Source: a virus
IMG/VR virus record: IMGVR_UViG_3300012931_000063
Location: 1 to 27,745 of that record
Length of the DNA: 27,745 nt
Strand: one strand, 5' to 3'
This document shows positions 1 to 7,836 of the stretch, piece after piece. How positions within the stretch are numbered: the first letter of the stretch is position 1; every line of letters starts with the position of its first letter. A model generated the notes under the pieces. That model ran no database searches and was not told the origin of the DNA. It worked only from the letters and a program-made list of their open reading frames with translations. Position numbers and translations under genes: made by a program.

Positions 1-967
1 ACATAGCCCCTACAACTTCACCAACCAGATCCTTCATGTCATTTGCTCGTATTATCGCCGTACCGACGGTATCATCCACTGGTACTCCCTTCGCTACCAC
101 GTCGGCTTCAGGGACGTTGCACGTGCCAGTCTTGCTGTACCCAACCCCGTAAGTTGTATTTAACCTCACGTCAGATTCGCCAGGTAGATAAGCCATTGAT
201 GAACCAAATGACACAATATCACCTCCTTCAGTGTAAAAGTATATGCTCCCATCGTAAGAATTAGATAGCTTAATATTGCCGGACACAGCTACAATGCCGG
301 TATTAATTATGTCACCTGATATTACAATGTAATAACCATCTACAATAGACTGAACTGCATTTGATACATCACTTGAAATAGCGTTACCGTACAAGTATGA
401 ATTTTTAGTCCCCGACCTGTAAAAACCGTACGCGTTAGTCCCTGTACCCCCCGTGCTGTTACCTGTCTGGTAGATCACCCCTGATGAAGTGGCGACGTTC
501 CCGTGCGCGGAAGCCCCTGTACCCCCCGTGCTGTTACCTGTCTGGTAGATCACCCCTGATGAAGTGGCGTAGTTCCCGTGCGCGGAAGCCCCTGTACCCC
601 CCGTGCTGTTCCCGGTCTGGTATATCACCCCTGATGAATAGGCGTAGTTCCCGGACGCGCTAGCCACTGTCCCCCCCGTGCTGTTCTTTACACCAGTAAC
701 CGTGTATGCACCAGTGACGTTTAGGCAAGTAGTCGTGCCTGCCTCAACATCGCAAGATACTACCCTGTTGCTCATAACGTTGAACACGCCTCCAGCATTA
801 ATGCCAGTTGTAGCAGCGGTGCTTATCTTAACGCACTCTACATCAATGTCAATTAGAACTGTAAACGAGTTGGCGTACACGTTATCTAACGCTCCTGGCA
901 ACGTGCCACCGTCCCACCCGCTTACCGTCGACCAGTTCCCGCTCGCTAACCTGTACCTATCGCTCAT
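1..967 (-). CDS. Repeat-containing tail fibre/appendage protein, C-terminus cut by window edge
   Basis: The minus-strand frame starts at ATG 967 and stays open to base 1, giving at least 322 residues with no stop. The start overlaps the stop of the upstream gene as ATGA (964-967). The N-terminus (MSDRYRLASGNWST...) is followed by a beta-rich, Gly/Ser/Thr/Asn-rich stretch and, at about residues 95-181, by tandem 25-residue repeats beginning NSTGGTGASAHGN. Past the repeats the chain remains beta-like and low in charge. This composition and the last position in a minus-strand tail block fit a receptor-binding fibre or surface appendage; that is inference, since no named domain was recognised. 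The missing C-terminus would normally carry the binding tip. Confidence 0.7.
   Translation of the reverse strand, partial: MSDRYRLASGNWSTVSGWDGGTLPGALDNVYANSFTVLIDIDVECVKISTAATTGINAGGVFNVMSNRVVSCDVEAGTTTCLNVTGAYTVTGVKNSTGGTVASASGNYAYSSGVIYQTGNSTGGTGASAHGNYATSSGVIYQTGNSTGGTGASAHGNVATSSGVIYQTGNSTGGTGTNAYGFYRSGTKNSYLYGNAISSDVSNAVQSIVDGYYIVISGDIINTGIVAVSGNIKLSNSYDGSIYFYTEGGDIVSFGSSMAYLPGESDVRLNTTYGVGYSKTGTCNVPEADVVAKGVPVDDTVGTAIIRANDMKDLVGEVVGAM
425..685 (-). repeat. 75-bp tandem repeat inside the fibre gene (3 full copies plus a partial one)
   Basis: The motif cgtgctgtt (reading AAC AGC ACG on the minus strand) recurs with its g at 453, 528, 603 and 678, an exact 75-base period, i.e. 25 codons. 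The two middle copies differ by only about two bases, while the outer copies are more diverged. The repeat unit encodes an NSTGGT...SSGVIYQTG segment. In-frame repeat number could change by recombination and so change fibre length. Confidence 0.9.
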
Positions 968-1242
968 AACCCCATCAAGTCAATTAATTCCTGCACGTTT
1001 GACTTCAATTTCGCTACTGTCTCAGATACCGCATCGCTGGTGCTGTTGTTCACGCAAACACGATCCACCATCGAGTCTACTACCTTGCCGTCAATAGTAA
1101 CGGACGGTGAAAGCATTATGCTAACCATTGTATTAACTTCACCGTTAATAGGAATCTCCGACAAGGCCAGCGATAATAACAAGCTCGTGCTTGTGTATTC
1201 AACGCCATCTACAGTTACCGTTCTTGTAATGCTAGTATTCAT
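964..1242 (-). CDS. Small hypothetical protein (92 aa) in the fibre block
   Basis: A 92-residue ORF sits between two minus-strand genes with ATGA overlaps at both ends (964-967 and 1239-1242), which indicates translational coupling and a real gene. The sequence is rich in Ser, Thr and Val, with TVTVDGVEYTSTSLL near the start and a C-terminal helix-like segment (DAVSETVAKLKSNVQELIDL). No family is recognised. The position between a baseplate-like gene and the fibre suggests a virion or fibre-associated role, which is inference only. Confidence 0.7.
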   Translation of the reverse strand: MNTSITRTVTVDGVEYTSTSLLLSLALSEIPINGEVNTMVSIMLSPSVTIDGKVVDSMVDRVCVNNSTSDAVSETVAKLKSNVQELIDLMGL

Positions 1243-1613
1243 GTGTATATAAGGTTTAAAACATTAGTCCATGCCCCCACGGCTGTCGCTGTCGATGTAG
1301 TGTCACCGAAAGTCAAACGGTATATGACCCAAGTCTCTGCCGATTCGCTAGTCCCCTTATCCGCGTTGCCAAGGTAGTGGTATCCACCGTCAATCAAGTA
1401 CCTCTTTATAGATGCGTAAGCAGCACCACCGTTCTCTAGTGCCGTAAGCCTCTCCTTCACGTTAGTGTCGTCGTACGCTATGTTAGTGTACATCGAGAAC
1501 AAGGCTCTAATGCTGCCCGTAATGCTTATATTAACATCGAACACCTCGATGCCGAGATTAACGCTGGTGTCTGGCACCGAGAAAACAACGCATATAGTGC
1601 TATCAGATGCCAT
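1239..1613 (-). CDS. Hypothetical protein (124 aa) in the fibre block
   Basis: This 124-residue ORF overlaps its downstream neighbour by four bases (ATGA) and begins three bases after the stop of the upstream gene. The N-terminal half looks beta-rich (TICVVFSVPDTSVNLGIEV) and the centre has a short helix-like segment (NVKERLTALENGG), a type often seen where fibre proteins trimerise. The C-terminal part holds WVIYRLTFGDT. No family is recognised. Context suggests a structural or fibre-attachment protein. Confidence 0.7.
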   Translation of the reverse strand: MASDSTICVVFSVPDTSVNLGIEVFDVNISITGSIRALFSMYTNIAYDDTNVKERLTALENGGAAYASIKRYLIDGGYHYLGNADKGTSESAETWVIYRLTFGDTTSTATAVGAWTNVLNLIYT

Positions 1614-1616
1614 TTA

Positions 1617-1970
1617 TCACTTGTCTTTTATCGAGTTCCCCATCAACTTGCACAACCCGGCGGCCACTATCTTGTCGCCGTCGTCATTACTGAACTTTGA
1701 TTCAATTATTAGAATCTTACCAGGGTACAACTTCGTGATTGACGATGGTATGACAACCTGAGCGTGCGTGTCGTCAACAAGCGTCACATTACCGTCAGAA
1801 GTCTGGAAGAAACATATTTCCTCGTTAGTCCCGTTAATCTTAACCAGCACTTGTATGCTGGTGAAAGTGGTGAGGTCTACCAGCGTGTCGGTGCTCTCGT
1901 CAGTAATACTTATGGGCACTGTTATCGTGCTCCCTGCCATTACTTCTGGCAGCTCCTGGGTTATTACCAT
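1617..1970 (-). CDS. Baseplate/fibre-associated protein, BppU N-terminal-like fold (tentative)
   Basis: A 117-residue protein with the pattern of a single beta-sandwich domain: AGSTITVPISITDEST, then DLTTFTSIQVLVKI, then a strand-rich middle and LYPGKILIIESKFSNDDGD. This order (a directive about a dimension, 'DLT...', a polar loop, 'PG' and an aromatic/charged end) resembles N-terminal domains of BppU-type baseplate upper proteins that attach fibres. The resemblance is by eye and weak. The gene overlaps the upstream terminator-like gene by seven bases, so it belongs to the same transcription unit. Confidence 0.6.
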   Translation of the reverse strand: MVITQELPEVMAGSTITVPISITDESTDTLVDLTTFTSIQVLVKINGTNEEICFFQTSDGNVTLVDDTHAQVVIPSSITKLYPGKILIIESKFSNDDGDKIVAAGLCKLMGNSIKDK

Positions 1971-2476
1971 GTCAATGTAGTTATATCAATTTCACTCCCG
2001 GTTATAATGTCGTGTGGTGATTCAATAGCCGGCTGGTTAAGTTCAACGCTGTAATATTGTATAGACTCGCAAACTGATGTTATGACAGTTGGGTCGTCTT
2101 CTGAATCCAAGTTAGACACGAAGAAATAATCGCTACTCATGTTCTCAATGGCAGCGGCTACAACCTGGCATATCGCCAGGTTCCTCAAGTAAGACACGTC
2201 GTTATCTTGCAGACATTCTGTTATGACGTGTAGCTCTACAATGCACTTGGCGAACCTCTCGTGGTTCGGGTTTGATTGAGTCTCGTTCATCGTCTCCCAC
2301 TTCACTCGCTGCATCTTGTAGAAAACAGCCGGGAAACCATGAGCCTTCAACCTTTCATATTGCAAGTTGTTATTATTCCAGAACGTGAATTTCTTGATAA
2401 TCCTGTTCCCGCCTGTGTCTCTTATAGACTCAATCTTGTCCCTGACGGACATGTACAGCTGCTGCCTAGCGTCCAT
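1964..2476 (-). CDS. Tail terminator/completion protein candidate (170 aa)
   Basis: The 170-residue product has an N-terminal helix (RQQLYMSVRDKIESI), a segment with FPAVFYKMQRVKWETMNETQ, then beta strands (CIVELHVITECL) and a C-terminal helical and strand part. This layout matches tail terminator or neck-type proteins found next to virion morphogenesis (gpG-like) genes in many myoviruses. The assignment rests on position and general pattern, not on a diagnostic motif. It overlaps the upstream gene by 11 bases and the downstream gene by 7. It could instead be another head-tail joining protein. Confidence 0.6.
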   Translation of the reverse strand: MDARQQLYMSVRDKIESIRDTGGNRIIKKFTFWNNNNLQYERLKAHGFPAVFYKMQRVKWETMNETQSNPNHERFAKCIVELHVITECLQDNDVSYLRNLAICQVVAAAIENMSSDYFFVSNLDSEDDPTVITSVCESIQYYSVELNQPAIESPHDIITGSEIDITTLTW

Positions 2477-2840
2477 TTTTTAGACTTTTTAATAATATCT
2501 TGAGCAACTTTGCCTCCAGTGGTTTAGATGCCCCAACGATCTCACGAACGGGCAACCTCCCAGTCCCGTTGTTATGAAACCCCGCCACCTTGTATGTTGA
2601 CCCCACTATGACATAATTGGACCCGCGCTCCAGCGTCCTCAAGCTATCCGACGTCTGTCCAGTCTTCAGCAATATGGGGTGGTTGTAATGCCTCTTCCTC
2701 TCCTTCCAGCCGTCTATCGATTTATCCGTCATGTGGCCGCCATTATCAAACCCGGTGACGAAATGGGACAACGCCTCTACAGCCATGATGTCAAGCATCT
2801 TGTCTTTATTAATAATCCTTACATGTGGCGGCCTATTCAT
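2466..2840 (-). CDS. Virion morphogenesis / tail completion protein (Mu gpG / P2 gpS-like)
   Basis: A 124-residue protein with the characteristic string of the phage virion morphogenesis family: HPILLKTGQTSDSLR, then VGSTYKVAGFHNNGTG and RLPVREIVGAS. In this family a hydrophobic-Leu-x-x-TG-x-L-R motif is followed by VGS...A..H..G and a P-x-R-x-hydrophobic-G motif near the end. Members complete the head-tail joint or tail. It is the first gene of minus-strand block C, with a promoter-like site just upstream (2872-2905). The start at 2840 leaves a leader of about 25 bases. Confidence 0.8.
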   Translation of the reverse strand: MNRPPHVRIINKDKMLDIMAVEALSHFVTGFDNGGHMTDKSIDGWKERKRHYNHPILLKTGQTSDSLRTLERGSNYVIVGSTYKVAGFHNNGTGRLPVREIVGASKPLEAKLLKILLKSLKNGR

Positions 2841-2863
2841 TATTTAGAATCGTTTTAAATAGC

Positions 2864-2905
2864 TATGTTTGCAAATATAATTAATTATGTAAATGAACAT
2901 TCAAA
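2864..2905. promoter_or_regulatory. Face-to-face promoter-like sites forming a palindrome
   Basis: Bases 2864-2871 read TATGTTTG on the plus strand, and 2879-2872 read TATATTTG on the minus strand; both match the Bacteroidetes -7 element TAnnTTTG. Together they form a near-perfect 16-base palindrome around TTTGCAAA. A minus-strand TTTG at 2905-2902 lies 22 bases upstream of the minus -7 box and could be its -33 element; no good -33 is seen for the plus site. The minus site would drive block C (start 2840), and the plus site the large terminase (start 2893). Confidence 0.6.
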
Positions 2906-4392
2906 TACTAAGCAATAATTTCAACCCCAATTACTGGCACGTAAAGGAGTTCTTCGATAGCAAGTCAAGGTACTGCTTCTGCTGGGGTGGATCTGGTAGC
3001 GGCAAAACAAGATCCATAGTCCAGGCCATAGTTTTAGACACGTTCATGAACGGTAACTCGCACCTTGTAGTCAGGAAGGTGTCAAACAAGCTCGACATAA
3101 CTATCCTGCCAGATTTCAGGGCTGTTATGAAAGAGTTCGGATTATCTAAATACTTCAAGTTCAAGGGGAAACCATTATCGTTCACTTGCATTCACAACGG
3201 CGCAGTAATTGATTTAATAGGTCTTAACGACTCGGAAGATATAAAGGGTATATCGCAGTACAGGCGGGTGTACATGAACGAGATAACATCGTTCGACCAC
3301 GCCGATTACAAGCAGATGCGCAAGAGGCTAAGGGGCTCTGACGGGTTGCAGTTAATCAGTGATTTCAACCCGATAGACGAGACTCACTGGCTAAAGAAGT
3401 CAGTGTTCGACGCCATACCGATGTGCCATTCATCATTGATAGTGGAAAACGGTTTAGCCCCTGAATTAACGACTGTGTCTGACAAGTACGTCTCATCTGA
3501 CGGGTCTTTCGTGTTCATCAAGACCAACGCCATGAATAATTTCTGGATCGCCGGGTCTCCTGATGGATCGTTCGGTTTCAGGGACGTCGAGTACCTCAAG
3601 GATTTCGAGCGTGACAAGGAAACTGACCCGAATTACTGGAACATTTATTTCAACGGTAACTGGGGCAAGGTATCCAGGGGCACGGAGTTCTACAAGCTGT
3701 TCTCCGCCGTAAATAATATATCTGGAGACATTAGTTATGACGAGGACATGCCACTTCATTTGTCTTTCGACGAGAACGTTAAACCGTACATAACGTGTAC
3801 AGTATCACAGATTGACGGTGGTCACGTGATGGTAATAGACGAGTTTTGCCTCCGTAATCCACGAAACGACATATTCTCGCTTTGCAAGGCGATAACCAGC
3901 AAGTACAGTGGTCACAAGGGCAAGGTGTTCGTTTACGGCGACGCCACCAGCAATAAGAGGAACACCCTGCTAGAGCAAGGTAGGAACTGGTTTGACGTTA
4001 TCGCGTCTGAACTATCGTCAACATTCGACAACATAACAATGAGGGTGCCGTCATCAAACCCTAACGTTTCACAGAGGGGCGTGTTCATGAACAAGGTGAT
4101 GATCGGTGATATACCTGGTTTATCGCTTTCCATAAGCCGTGACTATTGCCCCAACACCATAGAAGATTTGATGTACGTGCAGGAAGACCCATCAGGTGGA
4201 AAACTAAAGCAGAAGTACCGCGACCCAGACACCAAGGAGACTTACGAGCGTTACGGCCACACGTCAGACACTCTAGACTACCTCGTGTGTTCAGCGTTCA
4301 GGTCAGAATTCGACAACTGGAAGAACAGCGGGTCGATGATTGAGCCGATGACTGTCATCGCCGATAGAACGTACGACGAGTTCAGCATTTAG
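2893..4392 (+). CDS. terL: Terminase large subunit (DNA packaging ATPase/nuclease)
   Basis: A 499-residue terminase with both expected domains. The ATPase domain has a Walker A GGSGSGKT at 32-39, a Walker B ending in YMNE (Glu130), and a coupling motif SDFNP at 156-160. The nuclease domain shows SFDEN (Asp293), VYGDATS (Asp350) and a C-terminal SDTLDY acidic site (about 459-462). It would cut concatemeric DNA and pump it into the prohead with the small terminase (20584-21033). The upstream ATG at 2887 runs straight into TAA, so 2893 is the start. It lies on the opposite strand to all other structural genes, and its stop overlaps the stop of the converging gene (4389-4392). Confidence 0.95.
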   Translation: MNIQILSNNFNPNYWHVKEFFDSKSRYCFCWGGSGSGKTRSIVQAIVLDTFMNGNSHLVVRKVSNKLDITILPDFRAVMKEFGLSKYFKFKGKPLSFTCIHNGAVIDLIGLNDSEDIKGISQYRRVYMNEITSFDHADYKQMRKRLRGSDGLQLISDFNPIDETHWLKKSVFDAIPMCHSSLIVENGLAPELTTVSDKYVSSDGSFVFIKTNAMNNFWIAGSPDGSFGFRDVEYLKDFERDKETDPNYWNIYFNGNWGKVSRGTEFYKLFSAVNNISGDISYDEDMPLHLSFDENVKPYITCTVSQIDGGHVMVIDEFCLRNPRNDIFSLCKAITSKYSGHKGKVFVYGDATSNKRNTLLEQGRNWFDVIASELSSTFDNITMRVPSSNPNVSQRGVFMNKVMIGDIPGLSLSISRDYCPNTIEDLMYVQEDPSGGKLKQKYRDPDTKETYERYGHTSDTLDYLVCSAFRSEFDNWKNSGSMIEPMTVIADRTYDEFSI

Positions 4393-6017
4393 ATAGTCAC
4401 TGTCCAGCCCTTTCGCTCTAGCTTGGCCTTTAGAGTTGATGTTATTGACCCGTGAGAGCTAATGTTATCGTTTACCTTGAGTATCTTGTAATTACCAGAG
4501 TAAACCGACGCGTTAGAAGCGAGCAACTTGCGCATTATAGACTGTATGTTGCACTCTTCTAGGTAATTGTAACTGAAATCAAGGTACACAGACAAGTAGT
4601 ACCTGTTCAACCCCCCGAATGTTACCCCCGACGTGTAGCATCCTGATAGGTCAACGTACACTGAACTAGCGCACAAGCATGGCAATGTAGCACGGTAAAT
4701 CTTTGGCTTGCTAGTCTTTACCAGCGTGCCAGTCTCCCCGGTCAAGTAAACGTTGTTAGCCCCAACCAGGCAAGCGTCCCTCAGATTGCTCGTTGTGCCA
4801 GATTCTTGAATAGTCCATGACGCCCCACCGTCAACAGTATTGTAAGCTGCGCCGCCAAACCCAACAATATACCCGTTTAGCTGGTCGTAGAATGTCACTA
4901 GTGTATACGTGTTAGAAGCTAACCCAAGTGATGTCCAAGTCACAGCCCCATCTGTTGACACGCTGGCGAAACCGTAACCGCAAGCAAACACCTTCGTGTC
5001 GCTCATGGCGTACACTGAAACTACGTGACCGCTTGACGGTTTAGATGACGTGTAATACATCGTGCTAGTGTTAAACTTGAACACGTAACCATCATTCGCC
5101 GCTATGTATAGATAACCACCGTAGTATGATAACCTTCTTGGAGCCGTGTCAACGACAGCAGCCTGAATCCATGTAGATAGCCCGTCCGTGCTCCTTAATA
5201 TTTGTGTCGAACTAGAGCAAGCGTACACCTCTAGCTGGCTCACTACGCAGATGTCATATATATTCCCAAGATCAGTATCTATATTAACACTAACCCAGTT
5301 ACCATCAAGGTAATTCACGAGTATATTACCACCTGACATCCCGCAAACGTAAGCGTAGCCAGGGATGTACACCATGCAGTAGATGATGTTAGTAACACCA
5401 GTATCAACTTCTTCGAACGTCTCACCGCCGTCAGTAGTGTGCAGCATCGTGCCATTCTCGCCAACTATGTACCCTTCCTTGCTGTCGATGAAACAGCTAT
5501 CTGCGAAATTTGACGTAGACCCCGTGTCTATGACTCTCAGCTGTCCTACCGTCGTCAATGACCTCAGCGTCATCTGGCCTGACAAATCGAGCCTGTTGGC
5601 CACTGCTTGCGTTATATCCATGCTCTTCAATGAGTTAGTAGCGAACTTTACCCTGTAATCAACACCAGCATCAACAGTTATATCGTCATAATACGTCACG
5701 TGAATCTCATCTCCAATTATAGCCTCGCCTGATTCAACATTGACATCAAGATCGCTAACAATGGTGTTGAACCCGGCGTCATGATACCCGTCATTGGCCT
5801 GGTAATTGTTAGCATCTTCACCGTTTACAGAGAAGAAGCTCTTCACGGATCTCACCCCGGCAGAATCGTCAACAAGCAATGATTGCCCTACCGTCAACAC
5901 CCCGTTTGATGGCAAACCGTTATCAGCCAATATCTTGCCAACATAAGACACGTCACCGTAATACTGGTTCGATATGTCATATATCGTCTGGCCGTTGCTA
6001 ACGTACACTGTTTTCAT
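4389..6017 (-). CDS. LysM / beta-propeller / LRR-like baseplate or receptor-binding protein
   Basis: A 542-residue multi-domain protein. Residues 1-50 look like a LysM module (NGQTIYDISNQYYGD...NGLPSNGVLTVGQSLLV), which in phages such as T4 gp53 and in contractile tails packs at the baseplate hub. Residues about 165-435 carry four Asp-box-like turns (TTDGGETF 194-201, STDGLSTW 276-283, STDGAVTW 354-361, TVDGGASW 394-401), typical of BNR/Ycf48-like beta-propellers. Residues about 450-542 include LDFSYNYL and end KGWTV, like the short leucine-rich tips of Bacteroidetes phage proteins. It is the last gene of block B, after the spike. Domain calls are by eye; host binding is inferred. Confidence 0.75.
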   Translation of the reverse strand: MKTVYVSNGQTIYDISNQYYGDVSYVGKILADNGLPSNGVLTVGQSLLVDDSAGVRSVKSFFSVNGEDANNYQANDGYHDAGFNTIVSDLDVNVESGEAIIGDEIHVTYYDDITVDAGVDYRVKFATNSLKSMDITQAVANRLDLSGQMTLRSLTTVGQLRVIDTGSTSNFADSCFIDSKEGYIVGENGTMLHTTDGGETFEEVDTGVTNIIYCMVYIPGYAYVCGMSGGNILVNYLDGNWVSVNIDTDLGNIYDICVVSQLEVYACSSSTQILRSTDGLSTWIQAAVVDTAPRRLSYYGGYLYIAANDGYVFKFNTSTMYYTSSKPSSGHVVSVYAMSDTKVFACGYGFASVSTDGAVTWTSLGLASNTYTLVTFYDQLNGYIVGFGGAAYNTVDGGASWTIQESGTTSNLRDACLVGANNVYLTGETGTLVKTSKPKIYRATLPCLCASSVYVDLSGCYTSGVTFGGLNRYYLSVYLDFSYNYLEECNIQSIMRKLLASNASVYSGNYKILKVNDNISSHGSITSTLKAKLERKGWTVTI

Positions 6018-6018
6018 C

Positions 6019-6321
6019 TTACTTCAGTTTTAGTTCTATCGTCCTATCCTTGCCCTCTCCTTTTATGCTAAGAGAGCTTTTAGAGTTCCCGCTGCTCTTC
6101 ACCGCGCTGTTAACCTTCACGGTTAGGCTGGCGTTAGTTATGTTTGATTCTATCACCTTATCTATGTTCTCACCAGTTGTAGGATTTAGTACCTGCGCGC
6201 CCCTGGACGATTTAAGGCATACTATCACATTCTGCTCGTTTATATCGCCGCACGATACCTCCCCCCCGTACGTCACGAAATTAAAGAACTCGTCGAGCTT
6301 CACACCTGTTTGCTTCCCCAT
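6019..6321 (-). CDS. Small baseplate-region protein (100 aa)
   Basis: A 100-residue ORF whose start shares a base with the stop of the spike gene (TGATG at 6319-6323) and whose stop lies one base from the next gene's start. The N-terminus is mixed (VKLDEFFNFVTYGGEVSCGD), and the C-terminus is rich in Ser, Lys and short strands (SSLSIKGEGKDRTIELKLK). No family is recognised. Its position between spike and LysM protein suggests a baseplate part, perhaps equivalent to the Mu gp46/P2 gpW place, but no gpW motif is seen. Confidence 0.7.
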   Translation of the reverse strand: MGKQTGVKLDEFFNFVTYGGEVSCGDINEQNVIVCLKSSRGAQVLNPTTGENIDKVIESNITNASLTVKVNSAVKSSGNSKSSLSIKGEGKDRTIELKLK

Positions 6322-6806
6322 CAGTGAGTTATTTTATCGTTAGAAATATCAGTTTCCACTGTTGGCGTTATCGTCGCGTTAGTTGCCGGGTCGACAGTAG
6401 TTATGGCCACTGCACCTGACGACACGTACATGTGCTGGTGTGTCGACATCCTGTTCTCTAGCGTGTTCAGCTTCTTAACCAGCTCCTTCACGTCAACAAG
6501 GCCACCGTGGTCGCCGGAGATAAGCATTATGCTCGACACGGAAGAGTACATTGACACGTAGCATGTTTTCCTTGACGTGTATGATACTACAACCCTGCTG
6601 CCAATCGCCGGTGTCACTACTATAGCCCCGGAATTACTCAGCGATGCCACCCTCCTGCTCCTCATACCAGTCACGCCGTTCTTTATGTTGACGACACACG
6701 TGCAGCTTGACTCGTCAACGGAAACAACGGTGGCGTAGTCGCTATACCATTTCTCCCTGGCCGCGAAAAAACTGAATAACCTGCCGAAAGCTCCCGATTG
6801 CGTCAT
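6321..6806 (-). CDS. Baseplate spike/assembly protein (gpV-like, OB fold)
   Basis: A 161-residue protein with the layout of a membrane-piercing spike. An N-terminal helix is followed by an OB-like domain (YATVVSVDESSCTCVVNIKNG...AIGSRVVVSYTSR), a linker helix (VKELVKKLNTLENRM), and an H-x-H motif (STHQHMY). A Gly/Thr-rich tail follows (AITTVDPATNATITPTVETDI), which fits a triple beta-helix tip. In P2 gpV and related spikes an HxH motif binds an iron ion near the apex. It follows the hub gene with an ATGA overlap, the usual hub-spike order. Confidence 0.8.
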   Translation of the reverse strand: MTQSGAFGRLFSFFAAREKWYSDYATVVSVDESSCTCVVNIKNGVTGMRSRRVASLSNSGAIVVTPAIGSRVVVSYTSRKTCYVSMYSSVSSIMLISGDHGGLVDVKELVKKLNTLENRMSTHQHMYVSSGAVAITTVDPATNATITPTVETDISNDKITH

Positions 6807-7825
6807 AACTTGTAAGATAATTGAACCGTCTGGTTGAAATCATTCTCCACTGACACGTCGTACCTGACAGAGCAACATAATGCGTCTATACCATCAACAC
6901 CCGTGTTGGCATCAGTGAAGTTTATCTTGTCGCCAACGCTCACCAGCTCCGCCCCCTTGCACGTGAACGACCCGGCGAAACCGTTGAACGACACGTTGTC
7001 GTAGATCCTCTTCATGAAGAAACGCAAGTCTGCCTCCGTGCAACCTGTCAGTGACACGTTATGCAGCTGCCCGGCAGGTCGATTAGTCGTGAACCCTGGC
7101 TTCTTTGTCTTGTTATTGTAAGAGTAGTACAGCTTGACGTCAACATCGTCATCGTTATCGTCATCAAGCTTGCCGCACACTATCACAGGGATGTTCTTCT
7201 CGTCGATGTACTCCAGCTCGTTCCACTCTGTTGGCACGTTGTAATTAACCTTGAATACGTGCTTTGTGTCATTAACTGGCGGTAGACCGCAATACAATTT
7301 ACTACCGTCAAACCACATCCGTAAACCATACACCGCTTTTATGGCGTTCAACACGTCAATCACGGTCGGGTTATTCTCTATCTTGAAATCACCCATGGAC
7401 GGGTTTATCCTCTCGCCCATCCCTGTTGTCTCGTTGTTCTTGTAAACGTAATTCAGCAGCGTTTTCAGCTTAACGTCATAGAATATATTGTCTTCCACGT
7501 TAATCTTCTTGGCCTCGTACGTGTAGTTCTCAAGGTCGCAAGTGGTAATCAGACCTATATTGTTTGTCTTCACGTAACCATCGAAAAGCTTGTATTGCTC
7601 CGGGTAGTACCCGGCGTAAACAGACACTTTTGACCCCCTGCTGAACACGTCGCTAGACTTTATCCCTAGATTATAGTATAACTTGTTAGGCATCACTAGC
7701 CTTCCAGTCTGCTCTATGTTATTATAAGATTTAGCGCACGTGAATTTGGCCAGGTAAGGGATCTCGTAGGTCTTGCCCGTCTCGCTGCTCTCTACTACCA
7801 CAAGTGTCTGAAGCCTGGTGTACAT
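6803..7825 (-). CDS. Baseplate hub protein (gpD / gp27-like)
   Basis: A 340-residue protein in the hub position between tape measure and spike. The N-terminal part has beta strands with an interface typical of tail-tube-like hub domains (SKVSVYAGYYPEQYKLFDGYVKTN...GLITTCDLENYTYEAKKI). A central region follows (NNPTVIDVLNAIKAVYGLRMWFDGSKLYCG), the segment in which late-control gpD-type hubs show 'ViDvL..i...yglr...dg..ly'. The C-terminus ends in SVGDKINFTD and VENDFNQTVQLSYKL. Such hubs form a trimer that joins the tube to the spike. An Asp-rich acidic loop (DDDNDDDVDV) lies near residue 220. Confidence 0.8.
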   Translation of the reverse strand: MYTRLQTLVVVESSETGKTYEIPYLAKFTCAKSYNNIEQTGRLVMPNKLYYNLGIKSSDVFSRGSKVSVYAGYYPEQYKLFDGYVKTNNIGLITTCDLENYTYEAKKINVEDNIFYDVKLKTLLNYVYKNNETTGMGERINPSMGDFKIENNPTVIDVLNAIKAVYGLRMWFDGSKLYCGLPPVNDTKHVFKVNYNVPTEWNELEYIDEKNIPVIVCGKLDDDNDDDVDVKLYYSYNNKTKKPGFTTNRPAGQLHNVSLTGCTEADLRFFMKRIYDNVSFNGFAGSFTCKGAELVSVGDKINFTDANTGVDGIDALCCSVRYDVSVENDFNQTVQLSYKL

Positions 7826-7836
7826 TATTAAATTAT

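Noticed and set aside
425-685. Regular 75-base repeats as a CRISPR array
   Set aside because: The repeats are contiguous without unique spacers and encode an in-frame protein repeat.
678-1097. 139-codon plus-strand ORF opposite the fibre gene
   Set aside because: It is antisense to fibre and small genes linked by ATGA overlaps, with low-complexity composition.
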